Source of the DNA: W1P20-047 sp051878795
GTDB taxonomy: Bacteria > Actinomycetota > Coriobacteriia > Coriobacteriales > Eggerthellaceae
Direction of reading: 5' to 3'
DNA length: 37,526 nucleotides
Assembly (NCBI GenBank): GCA_051878795.1
Contig: JBJEKU010000092.1
Coordinates: forward strand, 1-37,526
Below, piece by piece: positions 1-8,020 of this stretch; within the stretch, counting starts at the first letter, position 1, and each line of letters begins with the position of its first letter. The position numbers and the translations under genes are program-made. The notes beneath the pieces were generated by a model. It did not search any database and was not told the origin of the DNA. It saw only the letters and a program-made list of their open reading frames with translations.

Positions 1-657
1 GAAGAAGGCTCCGACTAGCAAGGTCAAGCCGATGATGATGTAAGTCCGCTTAGTCCATGGGTTCGAAGTGAGGAACGGAACGAAAAGGTACATGAAGGAA
101 TACGGATGGAAGGTCATCGCGAGGAGGATCCAAAGTACGAACATCCCCCTTTTCCCCTCCAAATACCTGTCTGTGGCAATCAAGCACAGTGCGATTGCGA
201 AGCATTGCTTGATAGCAGCGAACACGAGCGCGTATCCTCCCACGAACATCAAAAGAAAAACACCGAACGAAATATTTGTGGTGTACTTGCGGAGAAACCA
301 GACGTAAATGGCTATGGTCACCAATGCGAATATCATCAGGAAGTCCTGAGATGTCGCTCCAGCATGCCTCAGTATGCGGCTTACCGCCCAGAAGCCGGGA
401 TTCTCCCCAAGGGACCAATCCATCCCGTCGAGAAGCGCGCCATTAGGCGAAAGTAGATTGTATCCGTAGATGTATGTGGAAGTGTCGTTGTATCTCGTCC
501 TGAGCCCTGCGTAGGTTCCCGCGACAATCGCGAGCAGAATGAAGAAACACACGTTTTTCTTCTCGTACATGCCCGAAGAGCTGTCACGAGTCGAGGTTCG
601 CTCCGCGAAAAGCCCGATTATCGTGCCAGCCAAGCAGATTTGGAGAATCTTGAACAC
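1..657 (-). CDS. EpsG-family polysaccharide polymerase (Wzy-like), 3' end cut off by the window edge
   Basis: The reading frame is open from a GTG at 657 to the left edge, 219 codons with no stop. It encodes a very hydrophobic protein with several membrane segments. The layout fits EpsG-type O-antigen/exopolysaccharide polymerases: a first membrane segment, then an Arg/Tyr-rich outer stretch (RTRYNDTSTY, about residues 53-62), then segments around FAAIKQCFAIAL and a FHPYS motif like the FHxSA of EpsG proteins. Such proteins join lipid-linked repeat units at the outer face of the membrane. The GTG start lies 3 nt after the stop of the upstream glycosyltransferase, with GGGAG about 8 nt before it, so the two are co-transcribed. 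Membrane topology and motif pattern support the family. The exact substrate is unknown, and a flippase or other membrane glycosyltransferase is a weaker alternative. Confidence 0.72.
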   Translation of the reverse strand, partial: MFKILQICLAGTIIGLFAERTSTRDSSSGMYEKKNVCFFILLAIVAGTYAGLRTRYNDTSTYIYGYNLLSPNGALLDGMDWSLGENPGFWAVSRILRHAGATSQDFLMIFALVTIAIYVWFLRKYTTNISFGVFLLMFVGGYALVFAAIKQCFAIALCLIATDRYLEGKRGMFVLWILLAMTFHPYSFMYLFVPFLTSNPWTKRTYIIIGLTLLVGAFF

Positions 658-660
658 CTT

Positions 661-1836
661 CTAAGCTCCCATCAGACGAGCGCGGTCTTCGATGATGCGT
701 TTCACCAACTCTCGCTGATCGAAGTGAGCAGATGCGAATTCGTGACACTTTTCGGACATCGCGCTATGAAGCGAGGGATTTGAGGAGATTTCGAGCATGG
801 CTCTTTTTAGGCTTTGAACGTCTTTTTTTTCAACAAGCAATCCCGTTTCTCTGGGGAGCATGGCATCGGTGGGACCAGGTATATCCGTAACGATGACAGG
901 TGTGCCCATGGCCTCCGCTTCAACAACAGCGCTGCCGAAGCCTTCACGATAGCTTGGTAGGACATAAACATCGGCTGAAGCCATGTAACGCTCGACATCA
1001 TCAACCCTGCCGCAAAAAATTACGTCAGAAGACTGTCGCGCCCAATCAAACAGCCCATGATTCAGGCTGTTCTCTTTTTCGATCGATCCGCATAACATCA
1101 GGCGAGTGTCGATCTTTTCCGACGCCGATATCTGCCTGTACGCTTCGAGCAGTTCGTTAATGCCCTTGTCTCCTGTAATACGGCCAACAAACAGATAGAC
1201 GAAGCAATCGTTCGGGATATCTCTCTCGATTCGCACTTGGCTTCGCCACTCGATTCGGCGAGAGTAATCGAATTTGCTTAAGTCTATTCCGCTGGCGCTG
1301 CCGTTCCAAACAACTGAGCCCTTGTTTTCGGAATAGAGGCCTTCTTTGCATGAGAAATCGAGGTTTCCAAAGCTGTCGGGCTCTATACATGTTGAGAGCT
1401 TGCATACCATCTTCTCAATTGCTTTGAAGACGATTTTTGTTAATCCCTCAAATCCTACATAGGCGATGCCCCATTGGCAATAAAGCCGAACGGGGATCCT
1501 GGCGAGCCAAGCCGCAATCGAAGCGTACAGTGATGCGTTCGGTGTTGAATATTGGATGAGATCGAAATGGTTTTTTTGAAAGAACCTGTAAAGCCTAGCT
1601 GTGGCGAATGCTCCATTTAGGCTGATTCCACGAGTCATTTTTATAGACGTGAAGTCTATTCCTTCGGGTACTTCTTCGGAGAATCGTCCGTCATCGGCGC
1701 ATACGAGAGTGATATCCCAATCGACCTGCTTTTTTATTTGGCTGACAACAGGCACAACGAAGGAGCGCATAGTCCCAGCAACTGTGGTAACGTAGCATAT
1801 TCTCTTCCTAGATCGCTCTTTGCTTAATGGGTCCAT
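661..1836 (-). CDS. GT4-family glycosyltransferase
   Basis: This 391-residue protein has the two-lobed GT-B layout. The N-terminal acceptor lobe begins KRICYVTTVAG (11-21) and the C-terminal donor lobe begins LFVGRITGDKGI (215-226). The family EX7E signature is present as E298-GFGSAVV-E306, and the next stretch (GTPVIVTD) fits the nucleotide-sugar pocket of GT4 enzymes such as PglA. It would add a sugar to a lipid-linked glycan on the inner face of the membrane. I chose the ATG at 1836, with AAGAGG about 11 nt upstream and 7 nt after the ATP-grasp stop. An in-frame ATG at 1899 would add 21 Ser/Lys-rich residues that overlap the preceding gene and is less likely. The sugar donor cannot be read from sequence. 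Confidence 0.85.
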   Translation of the reverse strand: MDPLSKERSRKRICYVTTVAGTMRSFVVPVVSQIKKQVDWDITLVCADDGRFSEEVPEGIDFTSIKMTRGISLNGAFATARLYRFFQKNHFDLIQYSTPNASLYASIAAWLARIPVRLYCQWGIAYVGFEGLTKIVFKAIEKMVCKLSTCIEPDSFGNLDFSCKEGLYSENKGSVVWNGSASGIDLSKFDYSRRIEWRSQVRIERDIPNDCFVYLFVGRITGDKGINELLEAYRQISASEKIDTRLMLCGSIEKENSLNHGLFDWARQSSDVIFCGRVDDVERYMASADVYVLPSYREGFGSAVVEAEAMGTPVIVTDIPGPTDAMLPRETGLLVEKKDVQSLKRAMLEISSNPSLHSAMSEKCHEFASAHFDQRELVKRIIEDRARLMGA

Positions 1837-1843
1837 CGATTTG

Positions 1844-2833
1844 TTAAACCTCTTGTTGGATTGCGAGCTCTTCCTGCTTCTTGATGATGACGCTATCAAA
1901 CATCATCATTACAACGCCGTCTTCGTAATCTCCGAAAACGGGCTTGTTGGCAGTACCTTCCACGTTGTTTTCGATTAACTTGACGAAATCGACACCAGCA
2001 CCATAAGCATGCAGATATGCACCACCAAAGCGGGGGTTCACCTCAGACAGCAGATACTCACCATCTTTGTAGAAAAAGTCGATATCAGACGGTCCACAAA
2101 GATTGAGGACCGCAACAGCTCTCTTGATGGCCTCAAAGAATGAATCATCCTTAAACGAAACTGTTTTGTTAGCACCGCCAATTGTTGTACTTAGCTTCTT
2201 TTTCGTGAACGCATTCACAAGCTCATGGCTGATTGCGTCAACATAAATATCGGCATCAACATCTTCAGCGGTCATTAACTCTTGAATTATTAGCGTAGGA
2301 TCTTCTTCAATTGCTATTCTAAGTTCCTCGACAGTGTCAATACGTCGAGCGCCAATACTACCACTACCATTTCTAGGTTTCACAAACACAGGAAAAACTA
2401 TCTCGCCAGATTCTTGACCTTTAATAAAAGAATCTAAGTCGCCATATGTATTTACTGTTGGTATATTATTGTCAACAAGATGCTTATACATCTTGAATTT
2501 GTCGAAGCATAGTTGGGCGCATTTAGGATACGGTGTCAACACCAAAACCCCCAGAGCTTCGAACTTTTCTCTGTTGTCTGCCAATACTTCAATCTCAGGA
2601 TCGATTAAGGTAGTGATTGCATCAATCGACTCTTTCTTGCAAATATCCAACAAGAAGTCTACATACCCTGGATCATCAATACGTGGTGCAAGGTATCTTT
2701 TATCTGCACAATACAAGGCTGGAGCAATATTGCTGTTGTCAACCGCCACGATAACGCCATTATTACCCATCGTTTTTCGAAAGTCTTTCAACAGTTCTCC
2801 TCGACGACCTGCACTGCAAAATAGAATATTCAC
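1844..2833 (-). CDS. ATP-grasp ligase of the carbamoyl-phosphate-synthase-like type, in a polysaccharide locus
   Basis: This 329-residue protein opens with a Rossmann-like N-terminal domain (NILFCSAGRRGELL) and continues with an ATP-grasp fold. The P-loop-like FPVFVKPRNGSGSIGARR (about 145-162) is followed by an EL pair in IIQELM and the Mg-binding end DIDFF...LLSEVNPRFGGAY. Family members join a carboxylate to an amine, thiol or other nucleophile using ATP. Here the enzyme could attach an amino acid or other acid to the amino sugar, which is inference from context only. I prefer the GTG at 2833, which directly follows the stop of the sugar-transferase gene with AGAGGGA 5 nt before it. The upstream in-frame ATG at 2848 has no ribosome site. 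The coding sequence is visibly more A+T-rich than genes right of 5 kb. Confidence 0.83.
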   Translation of the reverse strand: MNILFCSAGRRGELLKDFRKTMGNNGVIVAVDNSNIAPALYCADKRYLAPRIDDPGYVDFLLDICKKESIDAITTLIDPEIEVLADNREKFEALGVLVLTPYPKCAQLCFDKFKMYKHLVDNNIPTVNTYGDLDSFIKGQESGEIVFPVFVKPRNGSGSIGARRIDTVEELRIAIEEDPTLIIQELMTAEDVDADIYVDAISHELVNAFTKKKLSTTIGGANKTVSFKDDSFFEAIKRAVAVLNLCGPSDIDFFYKDGEYLLSEVNPRFGGAYLHAYGAGVDFVKLIENNVEGTANKPVFGDYEDGVVMMMFDSVIIKKQEELAIQQEV

Positions 2834-2834
2834 T

Positions 2835-3464
2835 CTAATCCCTCTCATTAAAAGCTATCGGAGTACCCGTGAAAGCTTCCATGGTCTCGCTAGTGCCGCT
2901 GCTTATTCCTGTTCGCTCAAACAAGATCTTGAACGTTGCAAAGAACACCTTCAGATCCATTGCGAATGAACAGTTACCCACATATTCGACGTCATAAGCA
3001 AATTTCTCTTCCCAGCTAATAGCATTGCGACCATTAACCTGTGCCCAGCCAGTCATTCCGGGACGAACATCGTGACGATGCTTTTGCTCTTCGTTATAGA
3101 GTGGCAAATACTTCACCAAAAGAGGACGCGGCCCGATAAGGCTCATATCTCCCTTCAATATATTGAACAACTCGGGGAGCTCGTCGAGGCTGGTTGAGCG
3201 CAAGGTCCTTCCGAAGTTGGCCAGCCTCACTTCATCAGGGAGTAGATTGCCGTCTTCGTCTCGTTCGTCAGTCATGGTGCGAAACTTATACAACTTAAAA
3301 ATCTTCCCGTCTTTTCCGGGACGAACTTGGGTGAACAGGACGGGCGACCCCAACTTCACGCGAACCAACAACGCCAGGATGGCGTATAACCACCAGAAGA
3401 AAGCGATGAAACACAGAGAGATGGAGAAATCCAAGATCCGTTTAATATATTTGGCATACATCAT
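2835..3464 (-). CDS. PglC-like phosphoglycosyl transferase (initiating sugar transferase)
   Basis: This 209-residue monotopic membrane protein belongs to the bacterial sugar-transferase family (PF02397). It has one N-terminal hydrophobic re-entrant helix (about 12-35), then KLYKFRTM (58-64), the catalytic Asp-Glu pair D94-E95 in TSLDELPELF, and GPRPLL (111-116). These enzymes move a sugar 1-phosphate from a UDP sugar to undecaprenyl phosphate and so start repeat-unit assembly. The small size matches PglC rather than the larger polytopic-N-terminus WbaP/CpsE type. Its ATG overlaps the stop of the upstream GNAT gene (ATGA), which suggests coupled translation; a second ATG follows at once at 3461. 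With the PglF- and PglE-like genes upstream, a UDP-diacetylbacillosamine-like substrate is the natural guess. Confidence 0.92.
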   Translation of the reverse strand: MMYAKYIKRILDFSISLCFIAFFWWLYAILALLVRVKLGSPVLFTQVRPGKDGKIFKLYKFRTMTDERDEDGNLLPDEVRLANFGRTLRSTSLDELPELFNILKGDMSLIGPRPLLVKYLPLYNEEQKHRHDVRPGMTGWAQVNGRNAISWEEKFAYDVEYVGNCSFAMDLKVFFATFKILFERTGISSGTSETMEAFTGTPIAFNERD

Positions 3465-4267
3465 TCAATCGCCAATCTGCTTGCTTCCGAGTAAGCCATT
3501 TGTGCAACGGACATCGATGCGGTTTCGTAAACCGTTCCACCGGCAGCTAGCTTATAGCTTTCATCGCCTTTCGACAAATCAAGTGTGCGAATCTTATCGC
3601 ATTCGCAACAGTATTTGACGACCTCGTTAATCAGGATCATTCCTGGGCTGTACCGCGAAAAATAATTATTGATTGACAGCCTGGGTACTACGACACTGTG
3701 TTCGTTGTCGTCTCGTAACCCCGACAAGAATGCCGCTAGTTGGCCATCAATATAGAGAAATCCGTTAAATCCAAGGTGCGACTTAGACAAAACCTTTGTA
3801 GAAAAATCCAAATGCTTGAGATACCACCGTTTCATTGCAGGAGTTGAAACCCCATATCTCTCTTCGTGCCTCTTGCAATACAGCTCAATGGCTTTTTGGT
3901 AAGTCTTTTTGTCTACCGTCTCACCAGAAACTACTTCCAACCGATACTGAACGCCATCGGTCTTCAGTCTGTTGTAGGCGGTGCGGATGTTCTGTCTTGT
4001 GTGTTTTCCCAAGGAAGAGAAATACGATTCGTAATCTTTCTCGAAATCGATGCGAACATTCTTGCTTATGTGCTCATCAACCACAACTCCTATGGTTTTT
4101 AGGACGTGGTAGCTAACAGAGGAAACAGGCAGTTGCGACACACTGATGAGATTAGAGCCTGCAAAACTGAATAGTGTCTGAAAGCATTTGGTAAGCGTGG
4201 AATCGTTTATATCTCGACGATAGATGAAATCAAACGTTTGAACGCCATTGAATTGTCCAATCTTCAT
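3461..4267 (-). CDS. GNAT (CelD/FemAB-like) acyltransferase, C-terminal part of a frame-split gene
   Basis: This 268-residue frame carries the core of a GNAT-fold acyltransferase of the BioF2/CelD/FemAB-like group. After a basic helix (GKHTRQNIRTAYNRL, about 87-101), the segment GFNGFLYIDGQLAAFLSGLR is the usual strand pair. SPGMILINEVVKYC and DLSKGDESYKLAAGG match the acyl-CoA/substrate end (LDFGxGxexYK-type motif). The protein lacks the first third expected in this family, and that third is found just upstream in another frame (4264-4503). Its ATG overlaps the TGA of the upstream part (ATGA), so it could be made alone by re-initiation. A tract of 10 G instead of 9 at 4273-4281 would fuse the two into one 347-residue protein. 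The likely role is acylation of the polysaccharide or its amino sugar. Confidence 0.78.
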   Translation of the reverse strand: MKIGQFNGVQTFDFIYRRDINDSTLTKCFQTLFSFAGSNLISVSQLPVSSVSYHVLKTIGVVVDEHISKNVRIDFEKDYESYFSSLGKHTRQNIRTAYNRLKTDGVQYRLEVVSGETVDKKTYQKAIELYCKRHEERYGVSTPAMKRWYLKHLDFSTKVLSKSHLGFNGFLYIDGQLAAFLSGLRDDNEHSVVVPRLSINNYFSRYSPGMILINEVVKYCCECDKIRTLDLSKGDESYKLAAGGTVYETASMSVAQMAYSEASRLAIE

Positions 4268-4503
4268 ATACTCCCCCCCCCAATCTTTTTTAGAAGAGGA
4301 GCTATGAAGACTACATCATCATTATCATCGAGCAACTCAACATAGACCGGCTTGGTCTTCTTGGGTAGAGCATACATGAGCAAACGAGACGCCACGGCGC
4401 TTTGGACGCAATAAGATTGATACGGCGGCAGCGGAGTTGCAGCCTCAATAGCCTCCCAGGCTTTTCTGCAAGGCTTTATTGAACTGTGAGTACGAATCTT
4501 CAT
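4264..4503 (-). CDS. N-terminal part of the frame-split GNAT acyltransferase
   Basis: This is a 79-residue reading frame starting at the ATG at 4503, with AGGTGG about 8 nt upstream and 12 nt after the aminotransferase stop. It contains a Trp near a helix (KAWEAIEAAT), the segment PLPPYQSYCVQSA, and a strand ending in FIAPLLKK. This is the normal opening of CelD/BcsL-type GNAT proteins: a substrate-side helix with a PxxQ segment, then a strand reading D-x-VxFIAPL. It stops shortly after a nine-G run, just where the next part starts in the +1 frame. By itself it has no complete fold, so it is best read as the first quarter of a 347-residue enzyme. The split may be real (phase-off state) or a sequencing error in the homopolymer. 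Confidence 0.7.
   Translation of the reverse strand: MKIRTHSSIKPCRKAWEAIEAATPLPPYQSYCVQSAVASRLLMYALPKKTKPVYVELLDDNDDVVFIAPLLKKIGGGSI
4273..4281 (-). repeat. Nine-G homopolymer inside the GNAT gene (candidate phase-variation tract)
   Basis: There are nine consecutive C on the plus strand, so nine G in the coding strand, at the exact point where the two GNAT frames part. One added G or two lost G joins the frames. Homopolymeric G tracts of this length are known contingency sites in surface-glycan genes of Campylobacter, Neisseria and others. Whether this one varies is untested. Confidence 0.85.
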
Positions 4504-4515
4504 TGTCGACACCAC

Positions 4516-5748
4516 CTATTCGAAGCATCGCTTGACAACTTCAATTATGATGTCTTGCTGCTCTGGGGTCATCTTGTTGTCAGAGGGCAGGCATACGCCA
4601 CGTTGGAAGATATCCATGCCAACATCTAGTGCTTCATCATCAATGTAAGCGTTAGTGCGAGCACGGCCTTTTTCATCATGAGCAATGAATGGATTATTGT
4701 GAAAAATGGGTTGCATATGCATGGGTTTCCAGATGGGACGACCCTCCGCGTTAATTGCTGAAAGTGCATCGAGTATCTCATGGGGACAGCTCTTCCTGCT
4801 TTCGCTTTCGTAGAGGCAATTCTTGTCATTTCGAATCTGACGGCACATGGCTTCTTCGTCGATGAGCAAGCAGCTCAACCAGTGATTCGGCTTGCTGTTT
4901 TCTTCATCGAAGGGATTCATCGATACCGGGAGGTCCTTCAAACCCTCCTTGTAGCGTTCGTAAATCGCCTTCTTCTGGGCGATGTGTTCTTGCAAATGTG
5001 GGAGTTGGCCGCGGACGACACCGGCGATGACGTTGCTCATGCGGTAGTTGTATCCCAGTTCTTCGTGCTGGTACCACGGCGCGATCTCGCGTGCCTGGGT
5101 AGACCATTTGCGGGCTTTGTTTGCTGCATCCCTGTTATCGGTCAACAGCATTCCGCCGCTGGATCCGGTGATGATTTTATTACCATTGAAGCTGATGCAG
5201 TTGTATGTACCGAATGAACCCGTCTGCCTGCCCTTGTAGGTGGCACCGAGTGATTCGGCTGCATCCTCGATGATGATCGCATTGTGTTCGATGGCGATTC
5301 TTGCGATTTCGTCGATTTTTGCGGGCGTGCCGTAAAGGTGCACCAGGACGATGATTCTCACTTCCGGGTAAAGCTCGAACGCCTTTTCCAACGCGATAGG
5401 GTCCATGTTCCAGGTATCTCGTTCGGGATCGATGAATACGGGGATTCCGCCTTCGTAGACGATCGGGTTTGCCGATGCGCTGAAAGTGAGGTCGGAGCAG
5501 AATACTTTTTCACCGGGTCTCACCCCTGCAAGTTTCAAGGCTAGGTGGATTGCCGATGTGCCGCTGAAAAGGGCCACGGCGTATCGTGCGCCCGTTAGTT
5601 CTGCAATCTCTCTTTCGATGGCATTGAGATTGGATCCGATGGTGCTCATCCAATTAGTCTCGTACGCCTCGGTGACATACTGCAACTCCTCCCCATGCAT
5701 AGTGGGGGAGGAAAGCCAGATTTTATTCTTGAAGGGTTTGATTGCCAT
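4516..5748 (-). CDS. DegT/DnrJ/EryC1-family (PglE-like) PLP sugar aminotransferase
   Basis: This 410-residue enzyme is of the sugar-aminotransferase family. Hallmarks are SGTSAIHLALKLAG (62-75, cofactor phosphate site), EDAAESLGA (161-169, Asp162 for the pyridine nitrogen) and ISFNGNKIITGSSGGM, in which K191 is the Schiff-base lysine. The opening KIWLSSPTMHGEELQYV resembles PglE-type enzymes, which turn a UDP-4-keto-6-deoxy sugar into the 4-amino sugar with glutamate as amino donor. It lies 9 nt after the 4,6-dehydratase gene with AAGGAAC before its ATG, so the two steps are co-expressed. Base composition is closer to the chromosomal norm than in the genes that follow it. The stereochemistry (bacillosamine-type versus other 4-amino sugars) cannot be told from sequence. 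Confidence 0.92.
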   Translation of the reverse strand: MAIKPFKNKIWLSSPTMHGEELQYVTEAYETNWMSTIGSNLNAIEREIAELTGARYAVALFSGTSAIHLALKLAGVRPGEKVFCSDLTFSASANPIVYEGGIPVFIDPERDTWNMDPIALEKAFELYPEVRIIVLVHLYGTPAKIDEIARIAIEHNAIIIEDAAESLGATYKGRQTGSFGTYNCISFNGNKIITGSSGGMLLTDNRDAANKARKWSTQAREIAPWYQHEELGYNYRMSNVIAGVVRGQLPHLQEHIAQKKAIYERYKEGLKDLPVSMNPFDEENSKPNHWLSCLLIDEEAMCRQIRNDKNCLYESESRKSCPHEILDALSAINAEGRPIWKPMHMQPIFHNNPFIAHDEKGRARTNAYIDDEALDVGMDIFQRGVCLPSDNKMTPEQQDIIIEVVKRCFE

Positions 5749-5757
5749 CGAGGTTCC

Positions 5758-7626
5758 TTACTCGGCGAACTGGGGATGGTATGTGGGGACCGCCAGCGAG
5801 AGGGCGGTCTTTATCGATTTGTTTTCTTCGTCCAAGCACTTCTCGAGCGTTCTGAGCTTGCTCGTAACCGTATCCAGGTCTATCCGGTCTCCCGTTGAGA
5901 TGCGGATGTCCTTGTTGGTGGTGGGCAGTAGAGATTCGCTGTCCATCAGCAGCTCCTCGTACATCTTCTCGCCAGGGCGTAGGCCGGTTTCGACAATCTC
6001 GATATCGCGGCCAAGCTTCAGCCCAGATAGCTGGATAAGCTGGGTTGCAAGGTCCCAGATTTTCACGGGGTCGCCCATATCCAGCACGAAGATCTCTCCG
6101 CCTTTTGCCAAGGCACCAGCCGTGATGACTAGTCGGCTTGCCTCGGGGATGGTCATGAAGTAGCGGGTGATGTCCCTGTGGGTGACGGTGATGGGTCCGC
6201 CTTCCTTCATCTGCCTCTTGAACAGGGGAATCACGCTGCCGTGGCTGCCCAGCACGTTGCCAAAGCGCACTGCGGTGAATACCGTGTCGCTGATGCTGGC
6301 GTAGTACTGCACGATCATTTCATCCATGCGCTTGGTGGCGCCCATCACATTGGTGGGGTTCACCGCCTTGTCGGTGGAGATTTGCACGAAGTGGGTGCAG
6401 CCGCGCTCGTGTGCCAGGCGCACCACGTTCAACGTGCCGAACACGTTGTTCTCGATCGCTTCGCGCGGGTTGTTCTCCATCAGCGGCACGTGCTTATGCG
6501 CCGCCGCATGGAATACGACCTGCGGGTTGTAGGTATCGAAGAGCGTCTCCAATGCGGGGATGTTGGTGATGGACCCGATCTCTGCGCGAATGTCGATGCC
6601 GTCTTCGGCTGCCTTGCCGTGGATCTCGTGGTACAGCTCGTAGGTGGTGTTCTCGTAGATGTCGAACAGCACGACTTGCGCGGGTTTTGCGGGCAGAAGC
6701 TGGCGAACCAGCTCGCTGCCGATGGAACCTCCGCCACCGGTCACCAGCACGCGCTTGCCGGTGATGTAGCCCATCTGGTCCAGGTCAAGTTCCTTTTCCT
6801 CGCGGGCAAGAAGGTCGGAAATCTCCACTTCGCGCAGCATGATTTTGCCGTCGTAGTTCTGTGGCAGATCGTGCACGTTGGGCAGGGTGAGGGTCTTCAG
6901 TCCCGTGGACATGCATAGCTTGAATATACGGTCGCGCTCCTGCTTGCTTGCGCTTGGGGCGGCCATGACCAGCTGCTTGCACTTCAGCTTCTGGGCCAAC
7001 TGGGGGATGTCATCGCAGGTGCCCAGCACCTTGATGCCGTGGATGTAGCGGCCCAGCTTGCTCTTGTCGTCGTCCACGATGGCAACGGGGCAGCCCAGCA
7101 TGTCGGGGTTGTCGGAGAGCATGCGCTTGGTGGTCAGGCTGCCGGTTTCGCCCGCGCCGATAATCAGGCTGCGGGGCTTGGTGGCGTCTTCGTGCACGCC
7201 GAACACGCTCCAGGCCTTGGCGCCGGAATACATGCGGATGGCAAAGCGGCTTGCCCCGCATACCACCAGCAGGATGGCCCAGGCGCTTATATAGGTGGGA
7301 GCCGTCAGCGTGAAGTCGAACAGCAGCGCTTCCAGCGCGTCGCCCAGCACCGCGCCGCAGGTGACTGCCAGCACTATGCGCAGCAGCTCGTCCACAGACG
7401 CGTATTCCCACAGGGTGGTGTACATGCGGGCGAGGGCGAATACAACCACGTTCACCGCGGACAGCAGCATGAGGGAAAAGGCAAAGCCGCTGCCGTTGAG
7501 CACTTCGCCCAGTTCGCGGGTGCCCCAGGCTGCGGCAATCACTGCAGCGCAGGTTGCCATACAGTCGATGACCACAAGCGGCATGGCCTTGACCAGCTTG
7601 AGCAGCTTTCCTGTTCCTCGTTGCAT
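5758..7626 (-). CDS. Membrane NDP-sugar 4,6-dehydratase, PglF/WbpM/CapD-like
   Basis: This 622-residue protein has about four N-terminal membrane helices (15-130), a first Rossmann domain with IIGAGETGS (155-163) and the catalytic SDR domain with TGGGGSIGSELVRQ (296-309). HAAAHKHVPLME (373-384), STDK (417-420) and a Met428-x3-Lys432 pair in NVMGATKRMDEM complete the site. Met in place of the usual Tyr is typical of the PglF/WbpM group. The reaction makes a UDP-4-keto-6-deoxy hexose from UDP-GlcNAc, the first step to diacetylbacillosamine or related sugars. The ATG at 7626 has GGAGAC about 8 nt upstream. The same frame stays open upstream to 8019, but that stretch crosses a terminator hairpin and reads as low-complexity, so it was not used. 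It is the first enzyme gene after the LoaP leader. Confidence 0.93.
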   Translation of the reverse strand: MQRGTGKLLKLVKAMPLVVIDCMATCAAVIAAAWGTRELGEVLNGSGFAFSLMLLSAVNVVVFALARMYTTLWEYASVDELLRIVLAVTCGAVLGDALEALLFDFTLTAPTYISAWAILLVVCGASRFAIRMYSGAKAWSVFGVHEDATKPRSLIIGAGETGSLTTKRMLSDNPDMLGCPVAIVDDDKSKLGRYIHGIKVLGTCDDIPQLAQKLKCKQLVMAAPSASKQERDRIFKLCMSTGLKTLTLPNVHDLPQNYDGKIMLREVEISDLLAREEKELDLDQMGYITGKRVLVTGGGGSIGSELVRQLLPAKPAQVVLFDIYENTTYELYHEIHGKAAEDGIDIRAEIGSITNIPALETLFDTYNPQVVFHAAAHKHVPLMENNPREAIENNVFGTLNVVRLAHERGCTHFVQISTDKAVNPTNVMGATKRMDEMIVQYYASISDTVFTAVRFGNVLGSHGSVIPLFKRQMKEGGPITVTHRDITRYFMTIPEASRLVITAGALAKGGEIFVLDMGDPVKIWDLATQLIQLSGLKLGRDIEIVETGLRPGEKMYEELLMDSESLLPTTNKDIRISTGDRIDLDTVTSKLRTLEKCLDEENKSIKTALSLAVPTYHPQFAE

Positions 7627-7834
7627 TGGTTTTGTCTCCGTAAAATCGGTTGGTTTCGGTTGCGTGGGTGCGTTACGGCCTGCTCCCAGTGGTAGGGGAG
7701 CGGGGTGTAGCGAGTCGGTTGGGTCTTTGGAGGGGTTAGGCTTTTGACCCCTGCGGCTTCCAGGTTGGTCGCCTGGTAGCCCCAATCCGGCGTTGCGCGT
7801 ATTGCGGTATTGCCGGCTGGCGTCCTGCACGTGC

Positions 7835-7855
7835 AAAAGGACCGCAGGTGCGGCC
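7835..7855 (-). terminator. Possible second terminator in the operon leader
   Basis: On the minus strand a six-base-pair stem GGCCGC / GCGGTC (one G-U pair) with loop ACCT is followed by CTTTTG. It lies about 20 nt after the main leader terminator. The stem is short, so this is a weak call. Confidence 0.35.
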
Positions 7856-7873
7856 TTCTTTGTTGTCCATCTA

Positions 7874-7910
7874 GATAAGAAAGCCCAACGGCTCCTGCAT
7901 GCCGTTGGGC
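7874..7910 (-). terminator. Intrinsic terminator between loaP and the polysaccharide genes
   Basis: On the minus strand a perfect ten-base-pair stem GCCCAACGGC / GCCGTTGGGC with an eight-base loop is followed by TTTCTTAT. It lies about 130 nt after the loaP stop and about 250 nt before the first enzyme gene. Read-through is therefore needed for the operon to be expressed. This is the expected place for a LoaP-controlled terminator. Confidence 0.8.
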
Positions 7911-7953
7911 TTGGGGGTTGCTGGTCGATGCGCTTCTGCAGCTGCGCGACGGT

Positions 7954-7979
7954 AACGGGTGTTTCGTTCACCCTGCGTT
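7954..7979 (-). promoter_or_regulatory. Bulged RNA hairpin upstream of the leader terminator (candidate LoaP recognition element)
   Basis: On the minus strand GGGTG / CACCC closes the loop AACGAAA, and AAC / GTT pair outside it across a three-base bulge. It lies about 45 nt before the terminator stem. LoaP proteins are known to bind a hairpin in the leader upstream of the terminator they suppress. The match here is by position and shape only. Confidence 0.35.
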
Positions 7980-8020
7980 GCGCCCCGTGCAGGAAGAGAA
8001 TGTATTCAGCCAAACCCAAC

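Noticed and set aside
4273..4281. Programmed ribosomal frameshifting as the main explanation for the split GNAT gene
   Set aside because: No downstream pseudoknot or internal Shine-Dalgarno with suitable spacing was evident; slipped-strand variation or sequencing error is simpler. It is not excluded.
7627..8019. A 131-codon extension of the dehydratase frame upstream of its ATG
   Set aside because: It crosses a strong terminator hairpin and reads as Pro/Arg-rich low complexity, and the known family starts just before the first membrane helix at the ATG at 7626, which has a ribosome site.
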